From: Eonycteris spelaea
Taxonomy: Eukaryota > Chordata > Mammalia > Chiroptera > Pteropodidae
Length of the DNA: 64,000 nucleotides
Assembly (NCBI GenBank): GCA_003508835.1
Contig: PUFA01000072.1
Span: 2,170,001 to 2,234,000 of the forward strand
Direction: 5' to 3'
Shown: positions 57,598 to 64,000 of the stretch, one piece after another
Layout of the letters: each line of letters starts with the position of its first letter
Position numbering within the stretch: the first letter of the stretch is position 1
Notes under the pieces: model-generated
What the model was told of the DNA's origin: nothing
What the model saw: only the letters and a program-made list of their open reading frames with translations
Database searches by the model: none
Made by a program: the position numbers and the translations under genes

Positions 57598-58800
57598 GGG
57601 AATTCATTCATTCATTCATTCACTCAACAAAATATTAAGTACCACTATTTGCCAAACTGTTCTGGGCACTGAGGATAGACACAGTAATGAACAAAATATA
57701 CACAAGTCCTTAAGCTTCCACTCAAGTGGGCTGTAGTAACCAAGATGTAGCAATTAAAGTGCTAAATGCTACAGCAAATAGATCACAGTTCTCAGTGGAT
57801 TAGCATACTAATCCACAGGTCTATTGTCTGATCAGCTTAGAGTTCAATGCATATGTTTTGGGTTAGGCAGATTTCCACACGCTCATTCAGAGTCACACTT
57901 TTGCTCTAAGTCCATGTGCAAGAACCAGTCACATGGCTCTAGCTAGATGCAAGGGCACAGCTGGGAAATGTAATTCTCAGCAACAAACACAAGTCTTTGG
58001 TGATCAGTAAACTGACACTTCACATGGAGACAGACCAGGAACTGAATAAGGAAAGAAATACTTATGTTAAAGGCGATGCATGCTATGAAAAGCAAAAGAA
58101 TGGGAATAAATATAAAATGTGTGTGTACTGAGAGATATTGAACTTTTAAATTGAATGGTGAGAAAGGGACTCATTGAGGTGAGCAAAGGCTTGAAGGAGG
58201 TGAAGGAGTGAGCCATGTGGGCATATTACTAGAGGGAAAACTCACCAGGTAGCCAGTCCGTTATGGCTGAAGCAGAGCCAGGGAGAGAGGTGGGAGGTGA
58301 GAAGAGGCAGAGGGACTCTATAGTTTCTCCTCTGAATGAGATGATTAGAAGTCAAGGGTCATGTGCAGAGGAGGGAAGATTTAATTTCATGAAGACCAGC
58401 ATGGCAGCTAGCTGAGAATACACTAGATGGGGGTAAAGGGGAGGAGGCTGTAATGGACTGAACTAAAGTGGCCACAATAGAGGTGATAAGAAATGGCCAG
58501 ATACTGGATATTCTGAAGGCACAGCAGGATTCAAGGACAGGCTACAGGTAGAGTTTGAGAGAATGACAGGAGGGACTGTGGCCTGAGCAAATCTAAGGAT
58601 GGAGTTGCCGATGACAGAACCGGGGAAGACCACGGGGTGTATTTGTGGGGGAGATCAAGAATCCATTCCTGGACATGCTGTGTTTGGGGTGTCTATGAAT
58701 AGAGAACCAAGTGGAGATGCCAGCAAGTTGTTGGATAAGTCTCTGAAGGTCAGGAGAAAGCTATCCGCTGGAGCTATAGGTTTGGAGTTTTTTTTCCACT
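57598..58800 (-). repeat. L2-associated ancient repeat, antisense, interrupted
   Basis: It begins with an (ATTC)n run and the antisense L2 end (tgggcactgaggatagacac, agcttccactcaagtgggct). About 57785-58045 is an unrelated segment of unknown family. The repeat then resumes with aaggcttgaaggaggtgaag, gagtgagccatgtgggcata and tagagaaccaagtggagatg. Confidence 0.55.
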
Positions 58801-59185
58801 CAAGGTAAAGATAGTATTTAAAGACTTGAGACTGAAGAGATAATGTGTGTGTGTGTTTGTGTGTATCTGAAGATAGACCCAAGGACTGAGACTTGGGGCT
58901 GAAAAAGGTGTGGCCAGTGCAGGGAATGGGAAAGGAGAAAACAAGGAAGGAAGAGGGGAGGGATCGAGGACTATTTGGGGCTGTGTGTTCACCGGATCAC
59001 AATCAGAATGGGGTTCTCATTAATGTTCATTAAGGGCTTACTCTCCCCCCAATCCATTCCCATCTGCCCTCTTCTAGCTGTGCACAGTTGGAGTGATCTG
59101 AAGGGATGAAGGGCAGGGTCCTCAGCAGCTCATTCCATGCTTCTTCAGCGCTTCCATGATCACCCCTAGCTCTGATGAGTTTGGT
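58800..59185. other. Short spacer with a TG repeat
   Basis: A (TG)n run at 58843-58863 and otherwise unassigned sequence. Confidence 0.45.
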
Positions 59186-59189
59186 CATT

Positions 59190-59730
59190 CATCCAGTAAA
59201 TATTTGTCGATCATCTACAAATGTGCCAGACCCTGGTCTAGGCACTGAGTGAATAAGCCATACTTCAGTGGGGGATGGGGCAGATAATAAACAATCAACA
59301 AACAGATAAACAAGAAAATTTCTAATGCAGGGTAAGAGAATAGAGAATGATCTGCTTTGGTTAAGGGGATCACGAACATCCTCTTTGAGAAGGTGACATT
59401 GCAGCTGAGACCTGAGTGCTGAAAAGATGATCGCCTGAGCTGGGGGAACAAGGTTCCTGGTGGAAGGAAGCCTGAGGTGTTGCAAGGTCAGGGAAGGCCA
59501 GTGCCGCCATCATGGTGAGGGAGGGGAGGCAGGAGCCACCTCACACAGGAGCTGTGGCTGTGGTCAGGAATAGGGTTTTATTCTATGTTCCACGGGGATG
59601 CCTTTGGTGGGGTTAAGCAGCTGAGTCACGTGATGCCATTAACACATCACATATGGAGACAGAGAATGGACTGTAGGGAGCAAAGTGGAGGCAGGGAGAA
59701 GGGTTAGGAGGCTTTTAGCTCAGGCACCAC
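59190..59730 (-). repeat. L2-associated ancient repeat, antisense
   Basis: The same order as at 20515 and 57598: cattcatccagtaaatattt, atgtgccagaccctggtcta, ggcactgagtgaataagcc, then gaaggtgacattgcagctga and gacctgagtgctgaaaagat. Confidence 0.65.
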
Positions 59731-61987
59731 ATGGCGCTAAGACATGGATGGACCAGGATGCACCCTGGAGAGGATGAATGGGTCAGGCAGGGATAGGACT
59801 TGATTTAATATTATGTAAATTGGGTACTTCTTTGGGTCAAGGCCTTTAACGTCAAAGAAAGGGACCTACTAAAGAAACTTTTGGGAGGCACAATGCTTGC
59901 CCTCAGTCTATTTAGTGTTTAATTACAGGAAACAGACCACACACCTAGAGGTGCCATGTAAAACACAAAGCAACCATTAAATCAGTGCACAGTTGTGGCT
60001 GAAGGCGAACTGGAAAAGGAGAGACTTGGGTACCCAGCAGAGATTTTGGAACTTTCTTAAGACCGGAGGGGCATTCCATTTTCCAGCAGGCATTAGCAGA
60101 TGGTCGCGAGCCGTGCTGTGTCCCCGCCCCCTAGCCCACGGCCCTGCGTGGCTGCCTGCGCTGGAACGTCTAAGAACCTGGCTCCAGGCTCCAGTTTCCC
60201 AACTCATTCGGAGCTCAGAGCAGCGGGTGACTCAGGGGAGGTCCCTCCCCACCCAGCACGCCGCGTTCTCGGCCGAGAGTGACTCATTGCTTCGCTCTCC
60301 TCACTGCTGACCCCGGGCCAATCCCTTAATGAGTCTACTACACCTCACTCTTCCCATCTGGCTGGGACAATTGCCTGGTGGAGTTTTTAGCTCCCCGGGG
60401 GCAGGGCTCCTGTCAGCAACCGTCCAGGTTCCTCGAGAGAGGCTTTTCATAGGGTCTGGAGGAGCTTGGAACCCTTGGGCGGCCCCACCGCTCCAGGCCC
60501 ACCCGGTGCCCAGAAGAGGGGTTGTAATGCCCCTGGCATTCCCGCCACGTCAGAGCCATTCAATGGCATTTTGTACTGAATTCAGTTTTGCAAGCATTGA
60601 TGTTCTGGAGCATTTTTCCCTTGGACACCTCTTCGTAAAGTTTTGCTTGGGATAAAAAGCAACTAGAAGTAGGCCCCCAAAGTCTGCAAATCAGAGATCG
60701 GAGGCATCGGCGGCGGGGGTCAGGGGGTCTGATATACGTGTGCCAGGGGCAAGGGGATGACTGCGCCAGGTCTCTCCTCGCTCGCGCAACCGAAAGACGG
60801 CGGCTTTTCGGGGAGAGCGCTCCGCTACCCTTCAAAGAGCTCGTGGGTCTGAATAGAGACCCGGGCGGAGGACGTGGGCTGCGTGGTCGCTACCCCGGGT
60901 CCCCCGCGGCTCTCGGCGTCCCCTACTTTCAGCACCCCCTGTCGCAGCTGGCAAATCTGTGCGTCCCCCCACAACCCTTGGGCGGGAATGGCGCTCGGAG
61001 TCGCCCCTTCCCCGACCGCTGAGCTAATCTCCCGGCCGGAACCCAGCAGGTGGACCGGGGCGGGCGCACGCTCCGTCCCGTCCGGGCCCTCTCAGGGACC
61101 CTCTTGTGAGCCCTGGCGCGCCTCTGCACCCGGTCCGGAGCCCGCAGCTTGCGCCCCGAGTTACCTGCCCGGGAAGTCACAGTCCGCAAGCTGCCCGGGC
61201 GGAAAAACTGTGGATTCGGTGGAGCCTAAAGCCACATTCCTAGGGGAGGGGTCCCTACCTAGAGGGTCGCGGATCACGTTTCCGGCCGAGGGGTGGAGAC
61301 AGCGGGAGGGAGAGTAAACAGGATAAAAGTTGCATTTAGTTTACTATTCTACACCCCCCCCTCCACCCCCAAGCGCGCTTCTACGCCGGTTGACGCGGGG
61401 ACACCGTGTCGCCCAGATCCTGGAGCCCGACGGCTCTGGAGCGGTCTGTCAGGACACAGGCACCTTTCGGGCCGCGGATATGCGAGTCAGGCGCCGGCTG
61501 GTCTGCAGGGCTGCCAGGCTCCCTGAAGGCGACCCCCGGCAGCCCGGGGCGGGAAGCGGGTCGCAGGAGCCCGCCACTGTGCACCGAGGAGCTGGAGCAA
61601 TAAGACACATAATGCGCATAAATAAATCAATGAGCAGCTCTTTGCTGCCAGCAGCGGGGAAACCTCGGACTGATTAAATGCAGACATGGGGTGTCTGCCA
61701 GGGCAGGAGGGCGGCGGGGCAAAGGGAACCCGCGTGGAGGCGAGATGGGGGGCAGGGAGCTCAGGGGCAAGAGCAAAGAGAAAAAACCCAAAGCCACATT
61801 TTAAAATTGGGGATGACTTTTAAATGCAAACGGCCCGGAGGGGGGAATGGTGTCGGAGCAGGGGCGCCGGGGCCAGCCAGCCACCGGGGGCAACTTTCCG
61901 GGCGGGAGGTGCGGCCAGAGGGGCGGCGCCGGCGGCGGAGGCGGGATCGGGGGCCGAGGGGGGCAGTCACTTTAAGGCTCTTTCTTA

Positions 61988-62033
61988 CCCATAATGCTTT
62001 GTGGGGACGTTGACAAGTGGATCCAAGATGGCG
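61988..62033 (+). promoter_or_regulatory. ZNF143/THAP11-like and YY1 motifs at the probable HELZ start
   Basis: ACCCATAATGC is followed 25 bases later by a full YY1 consensus (AAGATGGCG). YY1 motifs of this kind, in this orientation, usually lie within a few tens of bases downstream of the start site in TATA-less promoters, so transcription probably begins at about 61990-62025. Confidence 0.5.
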
Positions 62034-62049
62034 TAGAAAGTAATGACAG
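62000..62049 (+). other. HELZ: Probable HELZ non-coding exon 1 (5' limit approximate)
   Basis: The segment ends aatgacag before gtaagt, a perfect donor at 62050. An ATG inside the YY1 motif is followed by a stop after one codon (ATG GCG TAG), so it is not the protein start. The left limit is a guess from the motif positions. Confidence 0.5.
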
Positions 62050-62560
62050 GTAAGTCCTGACTTCCCCCTTCTCTGCTGCTGGGACCGCTCCGAGAGCTGC
62101 CGGAGCCCTCCAGAGAGGGGACCGGACTCCCCTCCGGCCCCCCGGGCCCCGGGAGGGGCGGCCCCGGGGCGGGCTGGGGCCCTGGAGGCCCTCGGCGGGG
62201 CCTGGGAAGCGGGGCTCTTCGAGGCGAGGCCCGGACGCTGGGGCTGTTTACAGCTTCTTCCCCTCCTCGGTCCCCTGCCCCTCCGCTGGGGGCCGCGGCG
62301 CGCTGAGCCCGGGCGCTGGAGGGGGCCTTGCAGACCCGGGCCGCGAGCGGGCGGGAGGTTTCTCCAGCCCCGGGCACGCCGCGAGGGGGAGTCGAGCCTT
62401 CGTGCACGCTCCCCTCGTCTGGGTCGCGGGTGCGGGCGGGGAGCGTGCGGGCCTCCCACGCCCCGCTCGATTGCCCCCGCAGGGCTCGGACTTCCACCTG
62501 GGTGGGGCGCGGGCCCGGGGGTGGGCGTCGGGAAAAGTGGGTCAGGGATGCGCCCCTTCC

Positions 62561-64000
62561 CTCCCCACCGAGGGCTGTTGCCTGAGCTTCACTTTCTTCT
62601 CTCCTTTCTCCGCCCCCTCCTCGAAGATTCTCTTTGGGCCACAAACACATGAACAAAAAATAAAAACAGCCTAGGCTTTCCTGGCGATTCATTTAAGACT
62701 CCCCTTTTCTGGGTAGGGACTGAAGCTTTATCTAAGGACTTTGGTTCCTCTCCCCCCAAATTATTTGAGCCTTCTACACTCTACTCTTTGCTTGAGGGTT
62801 CTTCAGACAAGGCTGGAAGCCAGGGTCTTAGGGTTCTTTTTGGAAAGGGGTCCTCAGGTTTTGTTTGAAACTCAAAATTGTTATTCCTTCTCCCTCATAA
62901 CTTACACTCTAAAAGCAATCGTCAATATAATGTGTATAACTCCAGAGACGATTCCTGGGGGGCGGGGGAAGATGACCTTTTTATGTTGTAGATTTTCAAA
63001 ACATTTCATAATCTTTTATCACACAGAAAGGAAATGTTTTTATTTTAAAGTAGAACAAACAGACTCATTTACAAAGCTGCATACTGTACCGTTTTGGTAA
63101 CTTTTTCCATTTAAAATTTACATGCCCTTTCACTTCAGGCTGATAAAATGTTTGCTGCCGATCATGACTGTATTACTGCTGTTGTATAGACTTTACTTTT
63201 CTATTTGCCTCAGGAATTGGATGAAGTAATTGATCACTAAAGAACTACAGTGCTGGTGAGATGTGTAAGGTGAGACTGCAGTTGAAATGATTTACATTTT
63301 TTTCTTATTTATTTTAATCAACTCAGACGGGTAAAGCTGCAACTAAGTAATTTGCTGGGGGCTCTTTATTTTCCAAATAACTTTTAATCTAGTGGGTGTA
63401 TAAGCAGAGCTAGATTTAGAAAGGGAAATATGTCAGATGTACCAAACTTTTCAGTGACTCCAACATACTCAGCCATAGTGGAGCTTATCCAGAGCCAAAT
63501 ATTATTTACAGCTATCCTTGATCAGTATCTTCACCAGGGTAATTATAGGTTGCCTATTTAAATTTCCTTGTGTAACTTTAATTGGATGTCTTAATTTTAT
63601 CTGTGTTTGGTGTCTATCACTTATTCTGCATTGAGTGTTAGTGATTGTGTTTGTGAGTATCATGTGTCCGCAGTTTGTGAGAATTTTATAAAGTACACCC
63701 TTTCCATTGTAAAGAATTATTTTAGGCAAATCTGTCACAACTGCTTTTTTTTTTTTTTCTCGAAAATGGACTAGTACTTGTCTCATAGTTATTTTGAAAT
63801 AAAAACAATAGTGTTGAGTTTTGTTCACCTTTTTAGATAATACTGGTATTATTTTCTGTTCATGTAGTGTGTGAATTCAAAGTGTTGACTTACAATGCTT
63901 TGGATTTACAGGACATCATTGATATAATGTTAATGAACAGTTGGTATTAGGTACTGGGGAGAAGTTTGCTAATTTTACATTTTTCACAAGCAATTTTTTT
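62561..64000. other. HELZ: Probable first intron(s) of HELZ
   Basis: Apart from the exon-like segment at 63214-63269 this is AT-rich, with a T tract near 63746. There are no HELZ coding exons in the window. Confidence 0.45.
63214..63269 (+). other. HELZ: Probable HELZ non-coding exon 2 with tandem donors
   Basis: A good acceptor (ctatttgcctcag) precedes 63214. Two donors of the form gtgaga follow, at 63256 and 63270, so the exon would be 42 or 56 bases. It contains a minimal upstream frame, ATG AAG TAA (63221-63229). HELZ is expected to start its coding sequence further downstream. The exon is predicted from splice signals only. Confidence 0.4.

Larger units (their letters stand above)
60090..62560 (+). 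promoter_or_regulatory. HELZ: CpG island, probable HELZ promoter
   Basis: CpG density is high across about 2.5 kb, strongest at 60.75-61.6 and 61.85-62.55 kb, after about 37 kb of CpG-poor spacer. Elements at the probable start are an intact YY1-type motif (CAAGATGGCG, 62024-62033) and, just upstream, CCCATAATGC at 61989-61998, like part of the ZNF143/THAP11 motif. A canonical donor follows at 62050. In other mammals HELZ (an SF1 RNA helicase with CCCH zinc fingers) starts next to the 3' side of PSMD12 in the same orientation. The gene name rests on that synteny, because no HELZ coding sequence is in the window. Confidence 0.65.

Noticed and set aside
61761..62692. Long minus-strand open frames (232 and 235 codons) in the CpG island
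   Set aside because: They are Pro/Arg/Gly-rich because the DNA is GC-rich and stop codons are rare. They overlap in different frames, show no domain and cross the probable HELZ exon 1 and donor.

Overview
The window is mammalian nuclear DNA: one large split gene, a long gene-poor spacer full of old repeats, and the CpG-island 5' end of a second gene. The complete gene is PSMD12 on the + strand. It encodes the 26S proteasome lid subunit Rpn5/p55 and has 11 coding exons from 3321 to 22813. All exon boundaries can be placed from reading-frame continuity and GT/AG signals. The spliced product is 456 codons, which is the length known for mammalian PSMD12.

Layout: 1-3070 is an AT-rich flank with an L2 copy. 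About 3090-3640 is the PSMD12 CpG-island promoter, with an ETS-type motif upstream of the start codon and a consensus antioxidant-response element (ARE) at the start of intron 1. 3321-22813 is PSMD12, with MIR, L2, L1, hAT and 5S-rRNA-derived elements in its introns. About 23.3-60.0 kb is intergenic: decayed L1, L2, MIR, hAT and ERVL/MaLR-type LTR copies, microsatellites, and GC-rich single-copy DNA at about 34.9-38.4 kb and 41-44 kb, with no convincing gene. About 60.1-62.6 kb is a strong CpG island. A probable first exon in it ends at a consensus donor at 62050, next to an intact YY1 motif and a ZNF143/THAP11-like motif. A second exon-like segment lies at 63214-63269. In other mammals HELZ lies next to the 3' side of PSMD12 in the same orientation, so this island is most likely the HELZ promoter with non-coding 5' exons. 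The HELZ coding region would lie beyond the right edge.

Organism: three retroposed 5S-rRNA-derived elements occur in 64 kb (18.5, 25.4 and 37.3 kb). I see no Alu, B1/B2, carnivore tRNA-Lys, ruminant Bov or microbat VES SINEs, and no young L1. 5S-derived SINEs are rare in mammals and are described from fruit bats (MEG-RS, MEG-RL) and a few rodents. I therefore infer a pteropodid bat, without proof. Two of the 5S elements have readable target-site duplications, and one appears to be a long composite form.

I found no previously undescribed system. The most useful observations are the 5S-derived SINEs and their two architectures, the ARE just inside PSMD12 intron 1, the HELZ promoter architecture with a tandem-donor 5' exon, and one unexplained exon-like open frame at 43.4-43.6 kb.
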